A stretch of DNA of 64,000 nt from Cristatella mucedo (Eukaryota; Bryozoa; Phylactolaemata; Cristatellidae): assembly GCA_009760855.2 (NCBI GenBank), contig WPIO01000020.1:5401501-5465500 (forward strand). Direction: 5' to 3'. Below the pieces are notes generated by a model. That model had not been told where the DNA came from, did no database searches, and saw only the letters and a program-made list of their open reading frames with translations. This document shows, piece by piece, positions 34,701 through 49,700 of this stretch. The position numbers and the translations under genes were made by a program. Every line of letters starts with the position of its first letter. Position 1 is the first letter of the stretch.

Positions 34701-37700
34701 AGTAATAAAGACCATGTGGGTGTTATGCAGGAAAGTTTTGTATAGCGCACTCACAGCCTAAGTGGCTTTCGGTACGAATTCGGTAGCCAACAGACTTCGT
34801 CTCACGCAACACAGAGAAAGTGGGAAGCATAGCCGAGTCAGGAGTGTAGTTGAGGTAGTGAGTAGCATAGAAGTAGCAGCTCAGGACCGCTGAAAAGGAT
34901 GTGCCATAATCGGCAGTAGGAGAGTAGTTGTCGTTGCAGGCCCAAATGTTTGCCACGACGGGCATCTGAAATTAGGCAGACTAAGTCTGGAGCTGATGTA
35001 GTCGGCTGGCGAGAGGTCACTTTGGAAGAGAACACCTACATTTGTGCAGATGCTATGCAAGATCTGCTGATAAAGATTATTTTTGAGGCTACGTTTTTCA
35101 AAATCTGAATCACACCAGGCTTGCCTACAACTCCTAAGTTGGTTTTATAGTTATTCAATTGAGAAAGTTTGCTGACATCCGCACGTGGATGTCAGCAATA
35201 CATTCAGCAAGAATGTTTATAAGGGTTGATATGCATTGAAGGCTGGGAAAGATCAAAGTAAAGGCAAAGCAGTGTGTCATCAACATAGAAGTAAAAGGTG
35301 TGTTTAACAGAACTAGCCAGCTCGGTACAACCAGTCGTTTCAAGGAGTTATGACCAAGAAAAGCCGGAAACGGGTAAACATTTCGAAGGTTTTGGAAGCT
35401 TGCCCATTAAAAAACAAACTTATTATAAATGTAATATCAAGGTTTGGTAACAGATGGCCAGAATATGCAAATACAATTATTTGTAAGAAATGTTTCAACC
35501 GGAAGTAATACATCAAGCTCAACATTGCGAGTTTGTAATAATAATAATAATAATATACTGCATTTGATAAAGCGCCCTCAGAGAACTTAATCTCTTTCTA
35601 GGCGCTTTACATTTGCTGCAAAGTGAAATGTAATTGAATGGTAAGTAAGATCATGCTTGAAAAACAAACAAAATGAAAAACAATAAATAATGCTAACAAC
35701 AAATAATAACGTTAAATTTTCAGAATAATGACATGCCCCCTTAAGGTCAACTGTCCGACTTGTAGTTTTACCAATCAAAAAGTATAAATCCGACCATGCC
35801 AAGCAAAGCCACGCTTCTGTGGGCCAAAGCCCACCTCCGGCAAACGGCTATCAAAGGCAGATCTAAGGATGGAAGCTTTCCTAGGTACCGTTTCGACAAG
35901 GCATTAGAGTCAGACCTCACGGTAAAAAAAAATAAGAGCATCAAAACAGACGAAGCCGAGGCAAGTGCTACAAGGCAGACAGTGGTAACTGTTATTCCAA
36001 CCAATGTCAGATGAGCTCAGACTAGAATGAAAAATGTGAGCCGTTCAATAGTTAAATGGCACCCACTGGCACTAACTACAAACAAGGGCCAGCAATGACC
36101 ATTACTATTATTATTATTATCATTACACTACCATATGACTAACATCGATTCTTAAGCGCCACCACGGACCATACATACGTGCAAGCATCGTTTATAGCCC
36201 AAATCTGGGGCGAAACATCCCCCTCCCCTCCTCTGCCGATTACGAGGATAACATTACACCAAAATACTTTAGATAGACAAGAACTCACAGCTCAATAGCA
36301 ATCCACGAAGAAGGCATTTAACGATAGCTTCATAAGCAAATGTTACAAATTTCCTTTTTTGACAGCTTAATTTTTAAATTGCTTGAACATTGCTCATGTA
36401 ACATCAGCCTAGCATCATCACATTGTTAAATAAAGGCAAGCAGAAGATGCATGCATTGCACTACTCTTTTAAACCATATACCACTAATTGTGAAAAAAGA
36501 ACCGTGGTACACTTATAACTTACTCTGTGATCCGTGGGATGGGAGGGCATGCCGATATAGGCACAGCTACATCAATCTTCGGATTACCACCACTGTGGAA
36601 AACCGTCAATATCGTATCAAGGATGGGCTTGTTGATTTGCCACGGACACGAGCTTACGACATTTATGCCTTCCAGGAGTGGCAGTATTTGCTGCTCATCA
36701 CCGCCTGCCGGTCCTGATGTGGGGCCGTCCCAAAAACCGGCCGCAGTAACCGAACGTCCGGATGCCTGCCTCCGAACAAGCCCAACTGTAAGAGCGAGAG
36801 GAAACAAGCCCATATCACTGCTGGCTAACTTAATAGGCAGAAAGGACGCCGAGGCAATCAAGAAGGAGGAACAGCACCCTGGCAGCACTGGCTGATATTG
36901 GATGCTCAAAAAATAACAGCTTGCTAGCTATGGGAACGACATGGGCAGCCTTTAGGTTCAACAATGAGAACTACAAATGTGATGCTTGATAACCAATTCG
37001 TACTATCTGTCTCCTTGCCAGTCTGGCTAACCTGCTCGATTGTCTGTCTGTCTCAGTCTGTTGGCCTAGCTGTGTCTCTACCTCCAACTCTGCCTCAATA
37101 CTTACATTGCCAACCAACACAAACGATGGCAAGTATCAAGTCAAACAAGACAAAAATGTTCTCAGATGTAAGTCTTGTCTCATACCGTTGGAGAAGAGGT
37201 AGCCACCTTTTTGTGATGATGTCCAAGGCATGGGTGGGACAAGCATTGGCAACATTGTGTCGTCGAAGTGCAGCTCTCTGGCTTGAGCCTCATGGAACAG
37301 CCTCACCAGAAGTGGATGCGGCTGAAAACGATGCAGCACACGAGTGTGGCCAGCGACTTATTATCAGCCTCGTCCTCACCATCGTCATGAGCATTAGCAG
37401 CAGCACAAACAGTAAGCTACTGAATCAAGATGGCATCAAGCTAGCGCAGCAGATGCGTCACGGCCAAAAAAGCATGGTAGGCAACTCATGCCATGCAAGT
37501 GAAAATCAACCCTAAGCCAGGACCGGATGTATGAGCATTAGGAACACAAAACGGCAGGCACTGCTGCTGCTGCTGCTACTGCTACTACTACTACTGAGTG
37601 TCATGTACATGACAGTCATAGTTTTAAAATTTATTGAGGTGACTACATGCAACTGCCAGCCACTAAACTCAATCGAAGTAGATTTAGAGGGTTGCCAAGA

Positions 37701-40700
37701 CATGCCTTTAATTCCTAATATTTAGCAATAAACACGTGCATACAAAATTCATTTGCATATACTGCCCCAAGAGAACTTCATCTCTATTAAGGTGCTTCAC
37801 ATATGACTCGGTGCTTGAGATGACGACCACGATCATCACATACATCTACCTCGACCTTGGTGGGGGCGATCCCCTTAATTCCTGGAGCAAATAAGCTTGT
37901 AGATAGACAGTTCACACTATCCAAGAAATAAAGCCATTGACTTCAGCACTTTGGAAGGAGTGCTAATGCTAGTTGAATGTCGAATTTAATAATATATTCC
38001 CATAATGACAAGTCTCATGAATTTAAACCGTCAGCCGTTTTGTAAACTGTTTCTTTTTTTCTGATTGGCCAATAAGAAGCAGGGCTTTAGTCGATTAGAC
38101 GATAACTTATTTCTCAACAGGACGTCTGTGAACTGAAACTGAGAAACCCAGAAATAGGCACATTTGTTGATGCATTCTTAACAACCTAAATCCATTACCG
38201 ATGGCCAGTTTCGGTGGCTTGGCTGGTGGTGATACTCTGCTAATTCATTGGCATGGTATGTGATAACAATGCTAGAGAAATCTGCTATGCGAGAACATGC
38301 ATAGTACGGTGATAGTTTTAAATATAGCTGATACTATTCGGGTTGCATTTGCCGACGTTATCTGTCTAATAGGATGATCATCTTAGCAGCTCAAAGTCTG
38401 GCAAGGATGTGCCACAGTCGGCAGCAGTACATGTCGTTGCACAAGAAAATCATGGAAGTGAGTTCCACAGCCTAGGGCCGGCAGAGCAAAAGCTTTTGCT
38501 GCCAACGGTCTTCAGGAGGAAGAATGGAACAGTTAATTTCTTGTCCATAGAAGGCCTGAGGGCAAAGAGGCTAAAACTGTTGCAGCAGTTCGGCTAGGTA
38601 TGAATGAGCCAAGTCAAAGTGGCTCTCGTGGGTCAGTGTAAGAACTTCTCTTTGTATCCGTTGGTCAACCGGCAGCCATCCTAGCTCTTTTAGCAAAAGA
38701 GACATGTTCAAACCTCTGGGATATGCGATAGTCGGCAGCAGGAGAGTAGACGTCATTGCGTAAGAGAACGATCGGCTCCAGAAAAGTGCCCAAAAAAGCT
38801 CACTTTGCACCTGCTCGAGTCCAAGCCAAAACACTCCGGCTTACAACCGGCACAATCAAAATGAATGAGCGAGTAACGTGAGTGCTCAACAATTAAGTTC
38901 TCATGGCAAGGATGTAAAAGAAAGCTCCCCTGCTTGTAAAGGGCACTCAGAAGCAAGCCTCAAGTGGGAATGTTAGCTCAAGTTGGCAGCATTGCCACTG
39001 GCTGGCCGAAAAAGATTGGAGGTGCAGTCTCCCCTGACACCTTAGATTATAGCGTAAGACCACCGGCCGAATTGCACGACAAATTTCAAGCAGTTTGACA
39101 CGGCATGCTACACCAGCCAGCATAACTCTAAAATTTGCAAGTCCACACCAACACGAATAGTGGACATGGCTTATTTGACAGGGCCCAAATCCTACTAGCA
39201 TCAGTGCTTTTACCGATGATACTGTGTTGGTCATGCAAAATAAATCTACTATTAGGCTGCTCTGTTTATTTTGGCACGAATTTCACTCGTTTGAACCCCA
39301 GGTAGATCTAAAATCTGCCAACAGCACTAGTCAACCACGTGGACCATGGTTGGGTAGGTTCGACCAATTATACGGCCCCTGAGCAACTAATCTCTAGTAG
39401 GTAAAGTGAGAATGAACGTCCTTCCTTTCGCCAAACAGGAAGATGGCGCACTTGCATCACGGGGCAAGATGGCGCAGCATTGTCTTCCGTGACCAGCACT
39501 TCAAGTGGTGACATGTAACAGACATGTAATGTATGTAAACTATGACTCAGCAAAGTAGGTCCACAGAAAGTGGAGAGCTGCTCCTATAGCAATTGTAAAC
39601 TTGTAAAGCAAGCATTTGCTCTTTGCGTTGTAAGGTCCGCTAAGGACCAGACTGGTACATTCGACGACTTAAATGCTGACGGAGACAGCTGCTGATATTG
39701 TATGGGTATTTGCCTCAAGACGACATTAAGCAAATGGCACTTAGTAATTACACTGTCTGCACTCATCATGACACTTCCTTTCATGCTGCCCTACACCGCC
39801 GCTTACTTCCACGACTGCTCACTAGTAGCTCCTTTGCCCTCTCACTGCAGCTGCTTTGCCCTCATAGTGCCGTGCCTGATGACGATTGTTGGCTTCCAAC
39901 CGAGCAGTGGGCACTCCTTAGACTTAATAATAATACTAATACAAAATAAGAAGCAAATGTGAAGCGCCTAGAGAGAAAGAGTTCACTGAGGGCGCGTTAT
40001 CAAGTACATTATTATTATTATTATTATTAAGAAGGTATTAGAAAGTTGCATTGTTCCCAAAGATAACCAGATGTTTTTATCGACGTTTCCATAAGGATAG
40101 GTGTTGACTACACCTCCGAGGAAAGCTCACCAGTGTGCCAACCGATCGGTCCTTATAAGGTTTTCAAAAAGGTCAAAGGCAGAGATGATATCGCTTTACC
40201 ATAAACATGATCATTCCCGAGAAAGCGTCAGCTACATCCCCTCCACACCTCTGCTTACCTTCACTTCTCGTGAGAGTCGCTTAACCTTTGACTGACTCCG
40301 GTATATCACGTAAAAGGCAGGAATCATTTGACTCTCCTTTCTGTGGCTGAACATGCAAGCATCAATTTTAACTTCGTTCAGAATCAGTTCGTGGAGCACT
40401 TGCCCAACCTGAAGCAACAAGACCAACATACACGAGCATACCCCAGGATATATAGATGCCCCTTAAAAATACCATCGCCAGCAAGCAGCGGCCACAGCCA
40501 ACAATCCAAGCACACAATTCTGAAAAAGTTCAGTGCTTAGATAGGAGCGAAGAAGTGGCAGCCTGGTGAACGATAACATCACATCGCACGAGGCATTTTG
40601 TATTTTCCAACGTCTCTCCTCAGATGCCCACTCTGCAAACAATCAAACAATGTACAGAGGAAATAAGAAAGGCGCCACCTTACCTCTACAAGGCGACGTT

Positions 40701-41792
40701 TTTCTGAGGTCCAGCACTTAGACTGACTATTATAGTGACGGCATAGTGACGGCATGCAAAATGATCCAGTTTCTCAAGCAGGAATGGAATTTCTCATGAA
40801 ACTGTAATCACTGGGTTACTCACCTTGTGCCCAACCTACCAAGCTATGGATACTACGCTTCGATTGGCACTCAACAGGGCTTTAAAGGCTGGGCTCAAAA
40901 TTTCCACTTGCATGCTGCGGCCGAATCCCAGGACAACGTACCACGTAAAACGTGAATTAATGCAACAAAGATAACATAAATAAAAAATTTAATTCTTTTG
41001 TATAGCGCCCCAAGAGAACTTAATATATATTCAGGCGCTTCACACATGCCTCCGAGCTCAAGCCCACGATCACAGCCAGACCTTGGTCGGGGGCAAGCAC
41101 CATAACTGCTGGACCAAAGATAAAAACATACGTCTAACTGAGACATACCTTTAGCATACAGCATGCAAGTCTTGTCAGTAGAACGTTGCTTTAGCTCTCC
41201 CACACATGGAAGGCCCATAGAAACACGAACGTGCTTCATCACGTAACACTGGTGGACAGATAGATTCGACCACCAGCAACATTCGGTAAGGTGCTCCCTC
41301 TAGACAAAACCTAGGTCATGAGTCTGAATCCTGCAATTTGGCGATCCTTTGTTGCCAACTGCAAGTGCTGGTGATAGCCGATAAGGCTCTTCTAAGGCTA
41401 CACAAATGAGGCTGTTAAATCAGCTAATTAGCACACATATGTTTACCTGGCTATCCACTCCATTTTTATTCGTATTCAATAAAAGGCATGACCACATTGA
41501 CTGGCATACATTGTGTGCATTACCCAAAAAGAAAGACCCACGACTAACTTAGGTATTAACCAGTGAAGCACCTGTAAAGCAGAAGCTACACAACGTCGCA
41601 GGGCTGGGCTTTGCTACAAAAGGCCTGATTCGAGTATAAATAGTAACAACAATTTTGTAGAGCATCATCAGAGAACTGAATCTCCTTCCAGACACTGTAC
41701 AGATGCTTCTACAGAAAACATTCCACATGATTGGGGGCAACATACGCAAACAGCAGGCACAGTGTAAGCATGCATATGCAGACGAAGGACAA

Positions 41793-41841
<49 letters not shown>

Positions 41842-43725
41842 GTTGATATAGCCCCCTCAAAGAACTCAATCTCTTTCTGGGCAGTATACAGTTGCTACTA
41901 AGGAAGCACGATCGAATGCTGATGCGCATGTAGATGCTGCCACTGGGAGCTCTCTTCGTTTATGACAGTTTTGCACACTCATCCCAGCAGCTTGATAAGG
42001 ATGGACCGGTTCGGCATGCATAGGGCTATTGCACTAGTGCCTGCGAGTGCAGCGCTAACGGGTGGGGGGCTGCAAAGCTGCACCAGCTTAGCCAGCTGTG
42101 TGTCCAATTTCAGTTGCCGACACTGTTGCATGCAGCTTTGGCCGGGTGCGGCAGCAGATCACTCGTGGCCTGCATTCAGGCTTCTTGGCTGCAGCGAAAA
42201 ACACGTGTAAACGCTATCCTAGGTTAAATGCTACCTAGTTTCGGTCGAACTCTCTGCTGGTGGAAACTGGCCAGGCTCTTTTTACTTTTCTTCAGCGTTT
42301 TAGTCTGACCCTCCACTCAACACTAGCAACCCAATTCGTTTAGCTTACTACCTGTCTGCTGCATCGGCTGCTAGGCCTGTGGTCAGAGGTTCCACAGGAT
42401 CGCTCATGTTTTCGTTAGCTTTAACAGTAGCAAACCAGATGGCAGGCAGGCAACACAGGACGAAGGCTGGCTTAAAGCGGAACGTCCGTCTTTGTGGCAA
42501 CAGCACCATAACTTGTTGTATGAACAAGCCCACAGCTGCTATTATAAATAACTCCAAAACTGACTAGCCAACCAATTCACCATCATGAAGTGACCACTTA
42601 ATACTGAGCATGAGGCACAGCAAAATGGGATACGTTAACTGTACCGAAATGCTTCAGGACATTGTGAAGAGACAGTCGAGCTTAAGTAGGGTGCACATAA
42701 AAAGGCGGACCTTTAAAGGGAAACCGAAGGAGTACGTGCGCAAAACGACTGTCCGTAAAGGTTGGAGGCAGGGGCTGTAGACAGTGCACCATGGAAACAA
42801 CAGCATTCTGATTCAGAGCTGAAGCAGAGCTAAGGGTCAATGGAAAAAATGTACCGTGCGCCTATTGCAAGTAGCTGTTTTTACAGCCGGCCAACTGGCT
42901 GAGAGCTGGTGGCAAAGAAACCTTTTCTACTAATGGTCTTCGGAATGAATTTACAGGCCTGGGCTGGCAAAAAAAATGATGAACATGAGATTCAAAGTGG
43001 CAGCCTGCAACCAGCAACACCCTGGATGGTTTCTACAGCCATCGTCAGCGAATGCCAGTGCCAGTAAGTAGGTCCCCGTGTGAGCAGAGCTGGGGTGCGC
43101 ACCGCTTGCAAATACTTATGCTCGGAGCACTTTACCAGCCTCCCCAATAAGCGATCCTCTTAGCAACTTAATAAGGTAGGGTTTACATGTCGGACTGCTA
43201 AAGAGAAGGGCTAGCAAGACACCCAAATTGTTAAGCAAATTTTGTGTACATTATAAAGGTTTTCTTGACAAAAGTGGAGGGTTACGAATGTAAAAAAAAA
43301 GTGTAAGGTTCCTAATAAGATTGAAAATGAAAACTGGGCAAGAATCAACAGAAAGATTCAGTTGATTTCTCACGTCAACGTTAAAAACCTGACACACGTA
43401 GAACTGTGCACGAAACATCACACCACAGCTTCGCATGACACATAAATAATAGACCTGAATTGCAGGTTCTATACCGTGAAAGAATATAGATACAGCATTG
43501 CCTATCCTAGCAATAGCTTAGCAATTAGGAGCACACCCACCTTCAAAGAAATGCTGTAAGGCCAATGCGACTCATTTAGTGCCTACAACAGAAACATGAT
43601 CGAGAATTCGAGTTGGCCGAACATTTCTGCAACACCGACGTGGTATTTAGGAAGACATTAGTTCCATACGCCTACATATTTAAAATGAAGCACTACCAAT
43701 GAACACACAGAATAGGCAAAGTTAT

Positions 43726-43788
<63 letters not shown>

Positions 43789-46700
43789 GAAGAATCAATC
43801 CATAACGACTCATCGATTCCGTAGGAGAAACCTAGTATATACACGGTCAAAACTCAGGTGGCAGTACACCACCAAACTGCTACTAAGTTAACTTGCTGAA
43901 GATCCACCATATAGGCCCAATACCCAGCATACCAGTCCAAAACGCCACATAACTTACACTGTGCCAAGCACACTTTCGGTGTGCAATATCTATAATAACA
44001 ATAACAATAAATTTAATTTAGCACCATCAGAGAACTCAATATCTACCTAGGCAGTGTCCACTTTCTGCAAATGAAGCACGATCGAAGGTTAGTGGTAGCA
44101 TGATGAATAAACAAGAAAAATAACATGGTAAGTGGTGACCTGCACAGGGTCAGCATGTAAGTATGGTTTAGTGGCAGCATGCACAGTGTCAGCATGCACG
44201 CATAAGCACATAAAGGTCTAATTACATGGACCCACTAGCTGTCCTAAATAGATGCACTTTTACGTATACCTTTAGGAGGTGAAAATTAGCACTGAACAGA
44301 CGATCGACAAATTTAAGGAAGATTGTACACTATAGAAAGGGTCCTTTTGAATGCAGTTTGCAAAGAGATCCGACTTTGTGAAGCCAATACAGGAGCTTCC
44401 GATGCCAGAAAAAATGGTACTGGTCTGGTGTCAGCAAGACTGCTTGTGGCTAGGCCGTTAGAGCCTAACCATGGAGGTGGAAGGAAGGACACCTCGAGTC
44501 GTGTAGTTATTGGCTATTAGTCAAAAACGGTGTCGAGCCAAGCAGGGCTTTAAATGCTGAATCCCTTGCACACTGCTTACGTACTTACGGCTGCCAAAAC
44601 ATTTACTGGCCGTGCGTTTGAGTAAGCCCACCTCAATGCTATGCTTTGAATCCTTAAATTTCAGTATTCTGATCCACACGGTGCTTATCAGGTGGTACAG
44701 TTCGTTTAGTTCCCATACTCTACTGCCTCAATCCAGAAGCAGTTACTGACGGTCAAGTTAATCGGTTGAACATCAAAAGACTACAGAGCTCTTACCACCA
44801 GGCTTAAAGTAGCATAAGCAAGCACTCAAGCAATGATCAGAACAAATTGACACTGAAATGCATTCATTTTAAACTCCGAGCAATACTTCAAGTCCTTTTT
44901 CTTGCCCACGTCGATCGTTTGTTATCAGGTTGCAAACCTCACCGCTTAAGCGCCGAGGCAACTCTCAATCGTGGAGATTATAAAGCTTTCCACAACCTTC
45001 ATAGGATGGCTAAAACTATTGCATGGTATGGCTAACAGTGGAGAACGCCCAGACAAATTCAACAGCCGACGGCCACAGAAAACTTCGAAGCAAGGAAAGA
45101 CTTAGATGCATTATCTGGCGCTCAAGTGATAGCACCACTTAAAATATTGGTGATTTAATCTTGCAATACTGATAGCTAATGCACAAGAGTATTGAGCTAC
45201 ATAAGTGCTAGCATTTCTGAATCTGCTGCAGCAGAAGCGACTTGATTATCACGGGTAAACTGTGCATCTTACCTTCATCTAAGCTAAAAAGTGGCTAGAG
45301 TCAAGGACATGGATGAGAACACTAAATATGTGAAAAGGAATCACGCTAGATGCAATAGGGTATAACAAGATGTCAAAGCTCAGTAACAATGCACTGAGAA
45401 TAAAATACAACGGATGCTAAATAACAAAGAAAATACTAGTGTTTAAGCATTTGGTCAAGGCTTTAGGCAGCTAAAGAGATTCAGCCTGAAGAGATTGGAT
45501 GTATTTTGTTGACAAACGGGCGACAGCTGGGAACGCAAAACATTATAGCGCAACTTACAAATAAGTCGGTGCTTACACACGCATTGTGCCACTCCTTATG
45601 CTGACTTGGCACAAGTCTGTCACCGAAGAATGAGTCCATATATCGGGTATAGGCATCGGCAACCTGCATGCATGATAAGAATACTAGAGTACATTGCATG
45701 TTTTTCAAATCCTTGCAGTGCATCGGATTTTAAAAAGAAGGCAGACAAACATCGTCATCGTGCACATGTCCCACATGCAACAGCAAACCAGATGATGAAT
45801 TATTTAGTAGACGATAAGATGCACGCAGAAACTAAGGCACCGCCCCAAGGACTTGGCAAGGTAAAAGAAAAACAGAATAGACACGATTCAGCCCACAAAC
45901 TCTCACAGCTGGCAACACTGCTAGCTTTCGCCTACGAGCAATACATGGGTGGGCCGGTTGTAGAGACAACTAGGTGCATACCCAACACTATTGCTGCGTT
46001 GCAATAGTGATCACTCCACTTAATTAAGCCCTGCCGGTAGCGATGCTTCTCACTTCATATTTTACGCATCTCAGATCATACTGATTTGATCCCCCACCAG
46101 ACCACACCGGCCCCCCTTATTGAGGATAAGAATTTAGTGACATCAATTAACATCCTTGATTAAGACTTCTTTATTATTAATGTATTGCTATATTTATTAT
46201 TTATTATTTATTTCTGATGTTTCAAATACCTCTGCGGGTGCATAAACAGAAAGTAGACCAACAGTGGAAAGGGACTGCAGTCAATTTAGCAGTAACCCAT
46301 GTCGAGCAGTCCTTAATTATTACTACGATTGATGGACAATGCTGCATTTACATTTAGGAGTTGAGATATATATCTTGCGGCTCTACTCAAACCTTCTTCG
46401 AGAGTCCATGCTGAATTTATAGCTGACATTAGCAATTGGATGGGAGCAAACTTTCTCAATAAGTGACGATAAAATACACTTACTAGTTATAGGGAAGCCA
46501 AGTGCTACTGAAGAGATTGGAAAACCTATCCATCGACATGGGCTCGGCCAGCATATCCTCAAAACCACATCGATACGAAGTCTGGGTGTCCTGTTCTACA
46601 TTGGCCTTTCACTAGCCGACCATATCAAATTCACAGTCAAGTCCACCCACTTTCATCTTCATAAGCATTGCAAAACTTTGAGACTGATTCGACAGGAATA

Positions 46701-49700
46701 CCCAATCCAAGTTGGTCCGTGCACTGAGAACACCGTGTCTCGACTTCTGTAACTCACTAGATGCAGGTCTACCAGCCTTTGCAGTAAGCAGTGTAGAACT
46801 CTAAAGCCAGGCTAGTTTGTTGCAGTAAGCATCAAAGATACCACATAAGACTGCTATTCATCAGCACTTTATCCAAATTAGGTAGAGCACCGACTTAATG
46901 GTTGTGTCACTTTGTATAAGTTCGCTTAATTTTTGCTCAAGCCTACCTATCTAAACTACTTACCAATCAGGCCAAGTATCACACCACCTCTTCGGACCCA
47001 TCTCCTAGCTGTGCTTAGAACAAACCTCAAATCCTTTGGCAACCCTACCTATAGTTCGTGTGCTTATAAAGACTGGAATTCGCTCCAGACTGACATCACA
47101 ATAATCACCAGCCTGTACATTGTATTACCAATGATTAACGTGCTTCTTTTACAGCACACATGTATACCAATTGCACAGAAAGAGATTTAGGTCTGCCGGA
47201 GCTAAAGGAAGGTATTATTACTACTACTGGGTAACAAGCCGGAGACATGTATTGGTTTTGCCACATCAGTGCTGAATAGGACTCACAGGTACCTACAAGA
47301 TGTCTCGTGTCCGAACATAAAATTCACTAAGGGACTTGCACAACTCAGCAAAGGCCACTAGCAAAAGCATTGCTTCCCGCCATATTTGTATCTTCTATTA
47401 AGACCTTATCAATGAGAGTGATCAGCAGCAGCAGCCTGCACTAGTCAGTGCCTAAGCAATGCTCGAACATACTTTTGTAAAGTTAATGCAAATTCAATCG
47501 CATCGAAAAACCCGACAGCAGATGGCACATTACCTTGTCGTGCATCCGGAGTTCCAGCCGACGGCGTGCCATACTGTGCTTGTTGACCTGCTGACCCAGT
47601 TTACAACTCAACTCTGTGAAACTGGGGCTGTAGCCATCTGAGATGAGGGCCATCTGATCAATCTCCTGTGGTGAGAAAAGGGTCAAGTAGCAGCAGGATC
47701 TCCGAGCAGTAGTAAAAAGCTCACATTTCAAGACTAATATAAAGCGTGACCTCAAAACCTGCAGCAAACAATCACTTAGTACCTGCTGCAAGCGGGTGAA
47801 ATTCGTCAAGGCTCTTATGCTACCATATAAATGAACCTTAATAGAATCCATTCCTTCCCTTTTACACAGAGGCATCTAGTCGTTAAAATTGACTTGTCAC
47901 AATTTGCAAGCATGATATGGCTGTGCACTTACGTGAAGCATAAGATCTATGTACGAATCTTCGGGAAGCAGGGCTAGAAACGGGTATAGGCAGATCCCGA
48001 TCTCATCTAAACGAAAAAATAAGCAACAATGCAGAATTACCAAGCAAATCAGTCGACTATTGGGGAGCTGGCAGACATGCTGTTAGGATTGCACTTATTG
48101 GTATTCGAAGACTACACATTCTACCTGCAAGTCTGATAAGTAGAACAAAAAATTGCATGTGAGTCACAAAGCTTCAGGCACAACTAGCCTGATACTTGGA
48201 ATGTTCAGCAGACAAACGGGGTCCTTATTTCCAAGAAACTCAGCTGCATATACTCCTTTGCAGAACGAGCCGATGTGACTCCCAGTCAAACCAAAGACAT
48301 AACCCAACATTTGCTATCTATCCGATAAAGGCTGCCATTGCTAAGGCTCTTTGTTCCGAACAAAATAGCTAAATCAGAGTCAGCATCCTGGCACTCATAA
48401 GTTCTGTCAGAACGGTCAGATTGACATAATTAATAATAATAATAATAATAACACATTAGATAAAGCACCCTCACAGAACTCAAATCTATTTCTAGGCACT
48501 TTACATTTATTGCAAAGGAAACACGATCGAATGGTTAACTGACTGCTTCTTGAACCTGAAAGATGTTGATGGCAGATTCTTTTCCTTTCCCAGTCGCAGA
48601 CAGAAAGCAACATTTTCTCACTAGCCTAATTCAGCAATGCTTTTAACTATTTCAATGAAAGCAGCATGGGCACTGAGCACGCCACCAGAAAATCAACAGC
48701 ATTTGTATCAGTCAGCCCTCGTAGCTTGGCGGAGGCTTAGCATAGCTTCAGCTTCCGAATCATTAGCCTCCGGTCAAGCCAAATTCACAAACGAATCACG
48801 AACGTGTGCGTGCACCCACATGTGTGCTCGCACAGGCACGCACACATACACCATGTCTATCATGCTAACCCACGTGCAAAGATATGCACTACGGTACACA
48901 TTTGCTAGCTAATGTAGAATAGAAGCAGACTTAGGATATATTAGCTTATGCCCGTGAAAAATCGCATTAAATTTCGTGTGACACCTGATTCTTCTGAAGT
49001 CTCTCCAAAAAGCTGCTGTTGGAGCTACAGACAAACGGCTTCAGTTTGTTGTGCCTTTTTTGTGAATTTCTTTGTCTTTCCACGTGTTCATCAGCCTTTC
49101 AGCCTGTTATTGCAGGTGAGAATGGCTCCTTATAGCTTCTGCAGCATGCTGTTCAGCAGCCTCTCTGGTGTCTCTGCAGCAGGTTATGGCTGGCATGATC
49201 ACTTCTTTTTCCAAGCTTCTGCTGGATCTTGATTGGTATTCATCCAACAAATGAACTGGATATTAATTTGACGTCTACCATCAATTCACAGCCTTTATAA
49301 ATACTAGTAAAACACGTTAAACTAATTGGGCACCTGGCCGATATGCCAAAGAGTAAGCTGGGAAGCACCAGTCGTTGCTTCGGCATAGTGCAGAGACATT
49401 AAGCTGCAGGAATGCAATGGCTTCCTGCAAAAACCCTTACAAGCTCAAATCGGTAAAGTATTCAAAGTTGTAGCATTTCGACGCTCAATGTCATCTATGA
49501 GAGTGCACATTGCAGCAGCATAGGCAAATTAGTAATTTTACTCTTTTGACAATCATCGTGGCTTTAACATCGTTTTACGCCTGTATATACATTACACAGG
49601 TTTCGAATAATGTGACAGCAGTGACTGTGACTTACGAACCGACAGACTAACTAACCCACTGGCAGGTAAATACGCCACACAAAGACAGAAAGAGATTAGA

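Noticed and set aside
35796-36014. 72-codon Lys-rich plus-strand open frame
   Set aside because: No family motif, no splice support, and the opposite strand is open as well.
36964-37515. 183-codon plus-strand open frame
   Set aside because: It runs antisense over POLRMT exon n, whose conserved minus-strand protein explains the openness.
41130-41225. Candidate POLRMT exon ([15 protein letters not shown]) with a good GTATGT donor on the minus strand
   Set aside because: Exon m supplies the matching family segment with better alignment and phase; this peptide only vaguely resembles it.
42360-42470. Candidate minus-strand exon with acceptor CTACTGTTAAAG and donor CAG|GTAGTA
   Set aside because: Its phase does not fit exons k, l or m and the peptide has no family match.
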